From Demequina sediminis (GTDB lineage Bacteria > Actinomycetota > Actinomycetes > Actinomycetales > Demequinaceae), in the NCBI RefSeq assembly GCF_030296675.1, contig NZ_AP027736.1, positions 1,736,001 through 1,800,000 of the forward strand: a stretch of 64,000 nt of DNA. Reading direction: 5' to 3'. Positions within the stretch are counted from its first letter, which is position 1; each line of letters opens with the position of its first letter. The notes below the pieces were generated by a model. It was not told the origin of the DNA, made no database searches, and worked only from the letters and a program-made list of their open reading frames with translations. Made by a program: the position numbers and the translations under genes. Below, piece after piece: positions 43,603 to 51,469 of the stretch.

Positions 43603-43785
43603 ACGTCCTCCTCGACGTCCTCCCCGGCACGACCTCGTTGTCGCGCCCGCAAGGGGTACCAGGCCACTCTAGGGGACGATGCTCGGGCGGGGCCGGGTGA
43701 CGCCCCAACGTTTCACCCGGGCCAAGCGTCGACACTGCAGGACCGGGAAGACGGCACGGGCGGGACCACGGCGAAGGGGCGGGGC

Positions 43786-44331
43786 ATGAGCGACTGGCGC
43801 GACGTGATGGCGCAGCTCGTGAGGGATCGCGAGCGCGCGCTGCTCGGCTACGCGTACCTGGTGTGCGGCGACCGCGTGGTCGCTCAGGACCTCGTGCAGG
43901 ACGCGCTCGTGCGCACGTTCTCGCGTCCGCGGCCGGGGCTGACGTCGCTCAAGGCGGAGGCCTACGTCCGCCGGGCGATCACCACGGTGTACGTCGACGG
44001 CTACCGGCGCGAGCAGCGATGGCGCCGCGTGTCTCACCTGTTCCGGCCCGCCGAGTCCGGTCCCGACCCGCTCGCGGGCGTCGAGGCGGGAGCGGACGTG
44101 ATCGAGGCGCTGTCCACGCTGACCCCGCGCGAGCGGGCCTGCGTGGTGTTGCGCTACTTCGACGACCTCACGGTGCCTGCGATCGCGCAGCACCTGGGCC
44201 TCGCGCCCGGCTCAGTGAAGAGGTATCTCCACGATGGTCTCGGCCGGCTCGAGCTGCTGCTCGGCCCGGTCGAGGACGCGCGTGGTGACGAAACCGCCGA
44301 CGTGATGCGTCGGCAGACGAAAGGCGACTGA
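43786..44331 (+). CDS. ECF (SigE-family) RNA polymerase sigma factor
   Basis: The 181-residue protein has sigma2 (ALLGYAYLVCGDRVVAQDLVQDALVRTF, then AYVRRAITTVYVDGYRRE) and sigma4 (STLTPRERACVVLRYFDDLTVPAIAQHLGLAPGSVKRYLHDGL). This is the SigE/SigM-like ECF arrangement of actinobacteria. The ATG at 43786 follows a GAAGGGGCGGGGC ribosome site. The next gene starts one base past its stop, so they form an operon in which the partner is probably the membrane anti-sigma or effector. The promoter upstream is not clear. Confidence 0.9.
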   Translation: MSDWRDVMAQLVRDRERALLGYAYLVCGDRVVAQDLVQDALVRTFSRPRPGLTSLKAEAYVRRAITTVYVDGYRREQRWRRVSHLFRPAESGPDPLAGVEAGADVIEALSTLTPRERACVVLRYFDDLTVPAIAQHLGLAPGSVKRYLHDGLGRLELLLGPVEDARGDETADVMRRQTKGD

Positions 44332-44332
44332 C

Positions 44333-46099
44333 ATGGTCAAGCTCTCCGATGCGCTGCGTGGCGCCGCGGACCGCGCTCCCCTCGACGGCCTCGCGGTCGA
44401 CGCCGGGCGTGCCCGCCGACGCGTGTCGGCCCAGCGCGGGCTGCGCGCCGGCGCGAGCGGCGTCCTGGGCGCGGGCATGGTCGCCGTGTTCGCGGTGGGC
44501 GTGGTCGGCCCGGGGGCCGGCACCGTCGCACTCGACGCGCCCGAGTCCGGCGGTGCCGGCGGGCGCGAGGGGGCGATGACGTCCTCCGCTGAGGACGCCG
44601 CGGGCAGCGCCGCGGGCTCCTCGCTCGCGTGGGGGATGTGCGGAGAGCCGCTGCCCGCGATGCCCGAGATCGCGGGGCCGGTGACGCTCGCGACCTCGCT
44701 CGCTGCGGACGAGGTGTCCGGGGAGTCGGTCGAGGCGACCGTCACGACCGTCGCTCTCGGCGATGGCACCTTCGAGACCTTCGGCCTCGACGGGGTGATC
44801 CTCTGGGACGGGCTCGTCGTGGGCACGCTCGGGGGATCGGGCGACGATGCCGTGGCGGCCGAGCCGACCACGCTCGAGTTCGCGGCAGGCGAGGAGACGA
44901 CCACCAGCCTCACCGTGCCGTTGGTCAACTGCTGGGACGGTGCGGCCCTCCCGGCAGGCAAGTACGAGCTGGTGGTGACCGAGGAGCTGTGGGCGGTCGC
45001 GACCGAGCCGGTCGAGCCGGTCGAGCCGAGCGCGACGCCCACGGAGGAGTCGACGGGGGCCGGATCCGCCGGTTCCGGGATCGCGTCGGGTGGCGGCGCA
45101 CGCGTCGTGGCACCCGCCGTCGGATTCGCGGTCGCGGGCGATCCCGTCGAGGACCCCTTCGGCGCCTACCTGGGCGCACCTGTCGAGCCGAGCCCGGTCG
45201 ACCCGCAGCCGCCCGTCGCCGAGCTCCCCGACGGCGCGCTCAACCCGCTGATGGCTCGCGACATGTACCTCGCCGGGCTCACGGGCGCCTGGGACATGGC
45301 TCCCGGCTCGCAGCGCTGGCTGGTGTCGAGCGACTCGCGCGGCGAACTGGGGTCCGCCTGGTACGGATGCGGATTCGAGGGCGACGGGACCTTCCCCGCC
45401 GAGTCCTCCGTCATGGACCTGTTGGGTGTCGAGGTCGACGCGCCGTCCGCGATCGACGTGAGCTACGGATGGATCGTCGAGGGCAACCCCGAGCTGACCG
45501 CGCGCGTCACCAACACCTCCGAGTGGGACCTCACCGACTTCTGGGGTCGCGACTCGGTGCAGCTGGTGCTGGTGCGCGACGGCCGCGTGGTGGCCGAGGG
45601 CTATCCCGTCGACCCCGACATGGGCCGCGGCGACATGGCCGCGCAGGCCGAGGCTGACGCAGCGGCGATGGCGTCGGGCGATGCCGCGATGACCAGCTTC
45701 CCCGCTCCCGAGACCAGACTCGCCGCGGGCGATTCGGTGGGCGGCACGTACCTGTGGCGCGACGTCAGCGGATGCTGGGGAGAGTCGGGTCAGGCTGAGG
45801 TCACGCCCGGCACCTACACGCTGCTCGCGATGCACTACCTGTCCGTGGGCGGAGGCATGGTGATCATGGAGGACGTGCCCCAGGCGCTTCCCCGTGAGGA
45901 CTTCACGGAGCCCTCTCCCGCCGACGGCGCGTTCACGGACGGCTCCGCCGGCTCGCTCGGGGATGCGCCCGTGGACCTGGGCAGTGGGCTCGACCGTGAG
46001 GCGAGCGGTAGCGATGCGGCGATCCTTCCGGCACCCGAGTCGTACGACGCGGTCGACTTCCAGGTGTGGACCGCGCTGGGCGAGATTCGGGTCAGCTAG
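44333..46099 (+). CDS. Single-pass exported protein, probable partner of the ECF sigma factor
   Basis: The 588-residue protein starts MVKLSDALRGAADRAPLDGL and has a short cytosolic segment of about 35 residues. One membrane segment follows (GASGVLGAGMVAVFAVGVV), then a long outside part rich in Gly, Ala, Glu and Asp. That part holds several Cys, some in Trp-rich settings (WGMCGEPLP, VNCWDGA, YGCGFEGD, SGCWGE). No HxxxCxxC zinc motif of ZAS anti-sigma factors is visible. Position, size of the cytosolic part and membrane topology suggest a sensor or anti-sigma, but no family was recognised. A PVEPSPVDPQPPV linker splits two similar outer domains. Confidence 0.65.
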   Translation: MVKLSDALRGAADRAPLDGLAVDAGRARRRVSAQRGLRAGASGVLGAGMVAVFAVGVVGPGAGTVALDAPESGGAGGREGAMTSSAEDAAGSAAGSSLAWGMCGEPLPAMPEIAGPVTLATSLAADEVSGESVEATVTTVALGDGTFETFGLDGVILWDGLVVGTLGGSGDDAVAAEPTTLEFAAGEETTTSLTVPLVNCWDGAALPAGKYELVVTEELWAVATEPVEPVEPSATPTEESTGAGSAGSGIASGGGARVVAPAVGFAVAGDPVEDPFGAYLGAPVEPSPVDPQPPVAELPDGALNPLMARDMYLAGLTGAWDMAPGSQRWLVSSDSRGELGSAWYGCGFEGDGTFPAESSVMDLLGVEVDAPSAIDVSYGWIVEGNPELTARVTNTSEWDLTDFWGRDSVQLVLVRDGRVVAEGYPVDPDMGRGDMAAQAEADAAAMASGDAAMTSFPAPETRLAAGDSVGGTYLWRDVSGCWGESGQAEVTPGTYTLLAMHYLSVGGGMVIMEDVPQALPREDFTEPSPADGAFTDGSAGSLGDAPVDLGSGLDREASGSDAAILPAPESYDAVDFQVWTALGEIRVS

Positions 46100-46262
46100 A
46101 CCCCTCGCACGGCGATGTGAGGCTGTGGAATCTGTCACATTTCGCGCCTGAAGGCCACGAAATGGCCGTCGAGGTGGTGGCATAGGTGTCTGGCCCCGTA
46201 TTGAATCGGGGCATAGGCGCCGCGAGGCGCCGCGCTGGATTTCCTGACAGCGGCACGATCCC
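46100..46262. other. Hairpin-rich convergent intergenic region
   Basis: It lies between two stops. Three stem-loops are visible: GGCCA-CGAAA-TGGCC (46151-46165), GCCCCG-TATTGAAT-CGGGGC (about 46193-46212) and TTCCTGA...TCAGGAA (about 46239-46280). These are candidate terminators. TGTGG-AATCTG-TCACA at 46124-46139 differs by one base from the palindrome at 1489, but no gene starts here. Confidence 0.5.
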
Positions 46263-46709
46263 TCAGCCGTCCGCTTTCAGGAATGACGTCGGCGGCGGTC
46301 CGAATCCCCTCAGCTCGGGCCGCCGCCGACAACCTTCCAGCGCGGGCCGCCGCCTCCTCCCGTCCCGCGCGACCGACACGGTCACGTCGCCGTCCATGCT
46401 CACGTGGCAGCCGTGCAGGATGCCACCCGCGCGCGCCGCCGCCTCCGCGGCCACCGCACACACCTGCGCCGGGCTCGCCGGCTCGGCACGGGCCTGCCGC
46501 GCACGCGCCTCGATCGCTCCCGCGAGTGCGGCCCCGTCCGCGGCGCCCTGCGCCGCCGCCTGCCTCACGACCAGACCCGCCATGGTCGCGACCGTGATCA
46601 CCGCGACCATCACCACCGCGGCGACGCCGAGCGCGAGCACCGTGCCCGCCCCGGCATCGTCCTGCCGCGCCCGGCCGTGCCGCGCCCGGCCACGTTGCGC
46701 CGCACGCAT
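46263..46709 (-). CDS. Tad-locus TadE-like secreted protein (Rv3654c type)
   Basis: The 148-residue protein has a basic start (MRAAQRGRARHGRARQDDA). A class-III-like cleavage region and a hydrophobic segment follow (GAGTVLALGVAAVVMVAVITVAT), then AAQGAADGAALAGA. This matches the helicase/secretion-neighbourhood TadE-like family. The ATG starts 2 bp after the TadE stop. The last 35 residues are arginine-rich and unlike the family end, so another frameshift near 46330-46360 is possible but not shown. It is the last gene of the Tad operon. Confidence 0.75.
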   Translation of the reverse strand: MRAAQRGRARHGRARQDDAGAGTVLALGVAAVVMVAVITVATMAGLVVRQAAAQGAADGAALAGAIEARARQARAEPASPAQVCAVAAEAAARAGGILHGCHVSMDGDVTVSVARDGRRRRPALEGCRRRPELRGFGPPPTSFLKADG

Positions 46710-46711
46710 CG

Positions 46712-47040
46712 TCACCCCACACCCGGCTCGAGCGGGAGCGACGCCCGCGCGACGCGCTCTCCCCACGGCCAGCCCAGGTCGAGCGTCACCGTGACGTCGA
46801 CCCACCCCCACCGCGGTCGACCCCCACGCGCGCCCCCGCCCCCGCGACGCGGGACGCGGCCGCCAAGGCGGCGTCATCCCCCGCGATGGCACCCGCCCGT
46901 GCGCCCGCGACCGCGGCCGCGGGGAGCGCTGTCCCCACGGCCGCGACCCGCACGCCCGCCAACATGGCGGCCAGCAGCAGGACCACGGCGGGCAACGCGA
47001 GCGCGAGCTCGACCGCCACGGATCCACGGTCCCGTGACAC
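46712..47040 (-). CDS. TadE-family pilus assembly protein, frameshifted at a G5 run
   Basis: From GTG 47040 (TTG 47046 also possible, overlapping the DUF4244 stop) the protein begins SVSRDRGSVAVELALALPAV, the TadE membrane segment with the conserved Glu. The first frame ends at GGGGSTSR-stop. The continuation GWVDVTVTLDLGWPWGERVA then LPLEPGVG-stop is the family C-terminus in another frame. One more G in the G5 run (CCCCC at 46805-46809) joins them. TadE pseudopilins support Flp pilus assembly. About 110 residues when joined. Confidence 0.8.
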
Positions 47041-47042
47041 GC

Positions 47043-47201
47043 TCAACCGCCGAGCGCGCCGCGGAGGATGTCGAGCAGCAGCTCGCGCACCTCGGTCGAC
47101 TTGAGGATGACCACCAACAGGCCCGCAAAGCCCGCCGCGGCCACCGTGACGAGTGCGTACTCGACGGTCGCCATCCCCTCGTCGTCGTAGCGGTGTTCCA
47201 T
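47043..47201 (-). CDS. DUF4244 Flp pilin-like protein
   Basis: The 52-residue product MEHRYDDEGMATVEYALVTV, then AAAGFAGLLVVILKS, ends with LLDILRGALGG. The G-M-A-T-V-E-Y processing-site motif of Flp pilins is present (cleavage before M, Glu at +5). The membrane segment follows at once. ATG 47201 has AGGGAGAAGG upstream. Members of DUF4244 sit in actinobacterial Tad loci and are thought to be the pilin. It is the first gene of the downstream half of the Tad operon. Confidence 0.88.
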   Translation of the reverse strand: MEHRYDDEGMATVEYALVTVAAAGFAGLLVVILKSTEVRELLLDILRGALGG

Positions 47202-47331
47202 GCCCTTCTCCCTTTCTCTCCGGTCCCTCCACGCTCCCTGGCGAGGCAGGGCCCGGCCAGGCCCCCACACGGTTCCGTGCATGGGCGCATCTTGCGCGGG
47301 GGTTGGGGACATCACGCGCTACCGTGTGCCC

Positions 47332-48159
47332 ATGCTGGTGGGGCGCGTGACGATAGCGATAAGTGCGGTGGCCGTGGTCGCCCTGACGGGATGCGGTGGG
47401 GATCCCTCGACTCTCGACGGAGGTCAGACGCGCCTGCCGACAGCAGCCCCCGAGGAATCTCCCCGTCAGGCGGCAGCACGCCCCGCGGCCGTCGACCCTG
47501 TCAGCGGTCTCGCTGTCGAGTTTGACGACTTCGTCGTGACGGGTGCCGACCCGGGGCTGGAGGCGCTCACGGTCGTCGCGGGCGTCGATATCTCGCCGGG
47601 GACGTATCGCACCGATCCGCTGACGATCGAACCCGACGGCAGCCGCGGACTCCTCTTTGACCACTCCTGTGTGTGGGGACTGCGCGAGGGCGGTTCCAGC
47701 GGCTTTGAGGGAGTGCTTTCCGTAGGAGAGAACGACGCGGGACGCCCCACCATGACCATCGCCGAGGGCCAGGAGTTCTCCTCCAAGCGCTGTGGACGGT
47801 GGTCGCGGGTCGATGAGGACGCGCTCTTCACGGCACCTGATGCAGCGCCCACGGAGATTGGCGACGGCATCTGGCTCGTGGGCGAGGACCTTGCGCCTGG
47901 CAGGTGGCGCGCACACTCCTACGGCAATCCCGATGATCCCGATGCATGGTGTGCGTGGGAGATCGACTCCCACTGGCGCGACTGGGAGGCAGAGATCCTC
48001 GATATGAGGATCGCCAACAAGGACGATCTCGAGACAGTCATCGAGACCGGTCAACAGTTCCGCTCCGATGGCTGCGGTGGGTGGACGCGCATCGGCGATG
48101 CGGCCCCCGGCGAAGGTGCGGGAGGCGTCGCCGTGGCGAGTCCGCCTCCTGCGGGCTGA
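47332..48159 (+). CDS. Exported lipoprotein inserted within the Tad operon
   Basis: The 275-residue product from ATG 47332 begins MLVGRVTIAISAVAVVALTGCGG, a clear lipobox (LTGC). The mature protein has two similar halves, each with a VxxDISPGTYRTDP / GEDLAPGRWRAHS core and a CxWxxxxxWRDW or RCGRW tail; a Cys occurs in each. The repeated G(T/R)WR...C..W unit appears in several actinobacterial lipoproteins of unknown role. It reads against the pilus genes on either side and is not part of the standard locus. An upstream in-frame ATG at 47281 is less likely because of the signal. Confidence 0.75.
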   Translation: MLVGRVTIAISAVAVVALTGCGGDPSTLDGGQTRLPTAAPEESPRQAAARPAAVDPVSGLAVEFDDFVVTGADPGLEALTVVAGVDISPGTYRTDPLTIEPDGSRGLLFDHSCVWGLREGGSSGFEGVLSVGENDAGRPTMTIAEGQEFSSKRCGRWSRVDEDALFTAPDAAPTEIGDGIWLVGEDLAPGRWRAHSYGNPDDPDAWCAWEIDSHWRDWEAEILDMRIANKDDLETVIETGQQFRSDGCGGWTRIGDAAPGEGAGGVAVASPPPAG

Positions 48160-48203
48160 CGCCTCGAGAGTCGTTCTCCCCTCTGGCGGCACGGGCACGG
48201 CAC

Positions 48204-48590
48204 CTAGGGCACGCCTGCGAACGCTCCGCCCATCACTGCCACGAGCAACGGCGCCAGGCCCACCGCAAGGAACGCGGGCAGGAGGCACAGCGTGAGGGGA
48301 AGCGCGACCCTTACTCCCATCTCCCCCGCGGCGATCGCGGCGTCAGTGCGGACCCGCCGCGCGGCGGAGACGGATACGGCCTCGAGCGAGGCCGCAGGAC
48401 TTGCCCCGGCATCGATCGCCGGCGCGAGCGCGCGAGCGACCGGGAGCCACGCGGGATCGACCGCCGCGCCCCGAGTCGCCAGCGCCTCGAGACCCGGCTC
48501 ATCTAGCGCCTGACCCACCTCGCGTAGCGCGTCTGCCACCGTGGACCCCGCCCCGAGAGCGGCCGCCACCAGGGCGGCGCCGGTGACCAC
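48204..48590 (-). CDS. TadC-like type II/IV secretion F-domain protein (start uncertain)
   Basis: The frame to the stop at 48204 encodes a T2SSF half: VVTGAALVAAALGAGSTVADALREVGQAL, then PVARALAPAIDAGASPAASLEAV, and a last membrane segment LPLTLCLLPAFLAVGLAPLLVAV. GTG 48590 is the only plausible local start. More likely the protein is entered from the TadB frame by a missing G in the GGGG run at 48599-48602, giving LPGVGADAVVTG; then TadB and TadC would be one fusion. Two genes with overlapping ends is the alternative and is the usual arrangement. Confidence 0.65.
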   Translation of the reverse strand: MVTGAALVAAALGAGSTVADALREVGQALDEPGLEALATRGAAVDPAWLPVARALAPAIDAGASPAASLEAVSVSAARRVRTDAAIAAGEMGVRVALPLTLCLLPAFLAVGLAPLLVAVMGGAFAGVP

Positions 48591-49057
48591 GGCATCGGCC
48601 CCACCCCCGGCAGCCGCCGCCCCTCGACGATGCGCCGCGTCCACGCCCGCCCGGCCCACGTCAGCACCGCGCCTAGCGCGACCAGCACCCAGCCCACGGG
48701 CGTCAACGCGAGCACCCGAAGCGTCCGCACGTCCACGAGCGCCCCCAGAGCGATACCGACCAAGGGCAACCACAGCAGCACGCGCGCGCTGAGCCGCGGG
48801 CCGGCGAGGGCGGCCTCGCGCAGCGCCTGCGCCTCGCGTTCGTCGGCCGCGGTGCGCGCGAGCGTGAGCAGCATGGCGGCGAGGGGCGCACCGGTCCGCC
48901 GCGCGAGGTGTCCGGCCGCCGCGACCGCCCGGTCAATCGCCGTCGCGGGCGACTCGGGAGGGGTCACGCCCGCGCGCCGCCACGCCTCCTCGGCGGGCAG
49001 GCCCGCGCGCAGCAGGCCCACGACGCGCGGCAGCGACTCGTCCCAACCCTCTCTCAC
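48503..49057 (-). CDS. TadB-like type II/IV secretion F-domain protein
   Basis: From GTG 49057 (overlapping the CpaF stop as GTGA) the protein begins VREGWDESLPRVVGLLRAGL, then LARRTGAPLAAMLLTLARTAADEREAQAL and two membrane segments (LLWLPLVGIALGALV; TPVGWVLVALGAVLTWAG), the T2SSF pattern. After RRIVEGRRLPG the last 38 residues (VGPMPWSPAPPWWRPL) look out of frame. The N-terminal membrane pair of longer TadB proteins is absent. See the neighbouring TadC entry for the possible frameshift. Confidence 0.75.
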   Translation of the reverse strand: MREGWDESLPRVVGLLRAGLPAEEAWRRAGVTPPESPATAIDRAVAAAGHLARRTGAPLAAMLLTLARTAADEREAQALREAALAGPRLSARVLLWLPLVGIALGALVDVRTLRVLALTPVGWVLVALGAVLTWAGRAWTRRIVEGRRLPGVGPMPWSPAPPWWRPLSGRGPRWQTRYARWVRR

Positions 49058-50187
49058 GCCGCGCTCCGTGTCGCCATGGCGCGCAGCGCGGGCCACGCGG
49101 GTCCGTAACGCACCCCCACCCCGGCCGCCTCCACGCCCGTCACCACGCGCAGCTCGTCACGGTCGGCCTCGACCACGCCCATCTCGGTCACGCGCCGACC
49201 CTGCGGGGCGCGCTCGACGTGAACCACCACCGCGAAGGCCGCGCGCGCCTGTGCCGCCAGCTGGGCGGGGGTGAGCCCCGCGAGCAGGCCCAGCGCCTCG
49301 AGCCGCGCGGGAATGGCCTGCGCGGAGTTCGCGTGCACCGTCGTGAGCGAGCCGCGGTGGCCCGTGTTCGCGGCGGCCAGGACCTCCCGCAGCTCCGCGC
49401 CCCGGCACTCCCCCAGCACGATCCGATCGGGCCTCATGCGCAGCGCCTCCCTCACAAGTCGCGCAAGTCCCACGCCCCCCGCCCCCTCGACGTTCGGACG
49501 CCGCTCGACCAGCCTCACCACATGCGGATGGGCGGTGACGATCTCGCCCGCCTCCTCGATGAGCAGGATGCGTTCGCCGGGGTCGGCGAGCGACAACAGC
49601 GACGCGAGCAGCGTGGTCTTGCCCGCACCCGTCCCGCCCGAGATGAGGATCGGCACGCGGGCCGCCACCAGCCCGGACAGCAGGTCCGCGGTGTCGGTCG
49701 TGAGCGTCCCGCGGGTCACGAGGTCGCGCATCGACAGCGGCGACGCGCGCACGCGACGAAGCGAGATCGCCGCGCACGACTCGGCGATGGGCGGCAGCAC
49801 GGCGTGGAGCCGCGTGCCATCGGGGAGCCGGGCGTCGACCGTGGGCTCGGCGTCGTCGAGCCGCCTGCCCGCGCTCGCCGCGAGCGCGACCGCGAGCGCG
49901 CGCACCTCCTCCGGCCCGCCGAGCATCACCGGCGCGCGCTCGAGGCCTCTGCCCCTGTCCACCCACACGCGATCAGGGGCGTTGACGAGCACGTCCGTCA
50001 CGCCCGGCATCGCGAGCAGCGGAGCGAGCCGGCCCGCGGGGTCGGGACGCGAGGCGGCTGTCTCTGCGCCGGCTGTCTCTGCGCCGGCTGTCTCGGTGCG
50101 CGCTGTCTCGGGGTCGGGCATCACCGTTCGACCGTCGCACTCCGCCCGAGCCCACGCCACGACGAGGCCCTCGACCGTGGAGGACAC
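49054..50187 (-). CDS. CpaF/TadA-family pilus assembly ATPase
   Basis: The 377-residue protein has the secretion-ATPase core: DVLVNAPDRVWVDRG, RLDDAEPTVDARLPDGTRLH, Walker A ISGGTGAGKTTLLASLL, ERILLIEEAGEI (Asp box), RPDRIVLGECRGAE (Walker B) and TGHRGSLTTVHANS (His box). It powers Flp pilus assembly. The start is either GTG 50187 or ATG 50121; the segment between holds three near-identical ETAGA units. Typical loci have an Ssd/CpaE-like gene upstream; here it is absent, and a HAD gene is divergent 79 bp away. Confidence 0.92.
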   Translation of the reverse strand: MSSTVEGLVVAWARAECDGRTVMPDPETARTETAGAETAGAETAASRPDPAGRLAPLLAMPGVTDVLVNAPDRVWVDRGRGLERAPVMLGGPEEVRALAVALAASAGRRLDDAEPTVDARLPDGTRLHAVLPPIAESCAAISLRRVRASPLSMRDLVTRGTLTTDTADLLSGLVAARVPILISGGTGAGKTTLLASLLSLADPGERILLIEEAGEIVTAHPHVVRLVERRPNVEGAGGVGLARLVREALRMRPDRIVLGECRGAELREVLAAANTGHRGSLTTVHANSAQAIPARLEALGLLAGLTPAQLAAQARAAFAVVVHVERAPQGRRVTEMGVVEADRDELRVVTGVEAAGVGVRYGPAWPALRAMATRSAA

Positions 50188-50265
50188 CGTCCCTCGGAAG
50201 ACCCGTGGGCATCGGCCGCGCCCGCGCCCGCCGCACCGTCATAGCTCCCCGTTAGGCTGGTCCGC

Positions 50266-51063
50266 ATGGACGCCTTCGGACCGCGGCGCAGCGCGGCCTT
50301 CTTCGACCTCGACAAGACCATCATCGCGAGGTCCTCGTCGATGGCGTTCTCGCGCTCGTTCTACGAGGGCGGACTCATCACGCGCACCAAGGCGCTGCGC
50401 ACCGCGTTCGCGCAGTTCCTCTTCGAGGTGGGAGGCGCGGACGAGCGCCAGACCACGCGACTGCGCGACGCGCTCTCCGAGCTCATCGCGGGCTGGGACG
50501 TCGCGCACGTCGACGCGATCGTCGCCGAAACCCTCCACGAGCACATCGACCCGATCGTCTATCAAGAGGCGCTCGACCTCATCCGCCGTCATCAGGCCAA
50601 CGGCCGCGACGTCGTGATTGTCAGCGCGTCGGCGGCGCAGGTGGTCGAGCCGATCGCGGAACTGCTGGGAGCCGATGCCGTGGTCGCCTCCCGCATGGAG
50701 GTCGAGGACGGTCGCTTCACGGGCGAGATCTCGTTCTACGCGTATGGCCCGGCGAAGGAGGCCGCGATCCGCGAGCTCGCCGCCGCGCGCGGCTACGACC
50801 TGCGCGCCTCGTACGCCTACTCCGACTCGATCACGGATGCCCCGATGCTCGACGCCGTCGGCCACGGCTTCGCGGTCAACCCGGACCGCACGATGCGCCG
50901 CGCGGCTCATCGCCACGGCTGGGGCGTCCTCACGTTCAAGCGACCCGTGGGTCTGCGGTCGAGCAACGCCACCCGGCCCGCGATCGTCGCCGCGATCGCG
51001 GTGGGAGCCGTCGTGGGCGTGTGGGCCCTTGCGGTGCTCGCGCGCCGCGACCGCGAGGCCTGA
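50266..51063 (+). CDS. HAD-IB family phosphatase (SerB/CicA-like)
   Basis: The 265-residue protein has the HAD motifs FFDLDKTII (nucleophile Asp), VIVSASAAQVVEP (Ser), KEAAI (Lys) and YSDSITDAPML (Asp pair), and a C-terminal membrane helix (AAIAVGAVVGVWALAVLA) before RRDREA. The same family lies next to Tad loci in mycobacteria (Rv3661 type). It probably hydrolyses a phosphate ester at the membrane; the substrate is unknown. Confidence 0.88.
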   Translation: MDAFGPRRSAAFFDLDKTIIARSSSMAFSRSFYEGGLITRTKALRTAFAQFLFEVGGADERQTTRLRDALSELIAGWDVAHVDAIVAETLHEHIDPIVYQEALDLIRRHQANGRDVVIVSASAAQVVEPIAELLGADAVVASRMEVEDGRFTGEISFYAYGPAKEAAIRELAAARGYDLRASYAYSDSITDAPMLDAVGHGFAVNPDRTMRRAAHRHGWGVLTFKRPVGLRSSNATRPAIVAAIAVGAVVGVWALAVLARRDREA

Positions 51064-51157
51064 CGAGCCCCCGCCCGGCACCCGGCCGCACGCCTGCAGT
51101 ACAGTGGATAGCCGGAAACCTCCGGGCTAGGGCACCGGGCGGAACGAGGGACTCACC

Positions 51158-51322
51158 ATGAACAAGGCGATCATCGCCGCGCTCGTCGGCGTGCTCGGCC
51201 TCGCACTCGGCTTCGGAGCGGGCTGGGTGTGGGACGAATTCAGCGGCGGCGACGCCGCGAATTCGACCGGCACCGAGGGCCCCTCGACCTCGACCAGCCC
51301 CTCCCCTGCGGCATCGTCCTAA
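51158..51322 (+). CDS. Small single-TM protein, 54 residues
   Basis: ATG 51158 begins MNKAIIAALVGVLGLALGFG, one membrane segment, then AGWVWDEFSGGDAANST and a Thr/Ser/Pro-rich tail ending at TAA 51320-51322. A GAACGAGGG ribosome site lies 9 bases upstream; a hairpin CCGGA-AACC-TCCGG precedes it near 51113-51126. No family was recognised. Good start signals and the membrane/tail layout support it being real. Confidence 0.6.
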   Translation: MNKAIIAALVGVLGLALGFGAGWVWDEFSGGDAANSTGTEGPSTSTSPSPAASS

Positions 51323-51469
51323 CCCGCGCCGGACGGCCGCACAAGACCCCACAAATGGGGCACCCCTGGTACGGGCGAGCCGCTCCGTCGGGCCCTTCTC
51401 GATGACGTATCCTCGGCACAGCCCCCTCGCGATGACGGAGGGCTGAGCCACCCCTTCCCGAGGACATCA

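Noticed and set aside
41116-43785. Very long + strand open frame in front of the sigma factor
   Set aside because: It lies antisense to hppA, whose membrane protein sequence and motifs are unmistakable. The frame is open only because of codon composition; the true sigma gene starts at ATG 43786.
48204-48773. Longer N-terminus for TadC
   Set aside because: The extra 60 residues are Gly/Arg-rich and antisense-like, overlapping the TadB membrane segments; they are out of frame with TadB.
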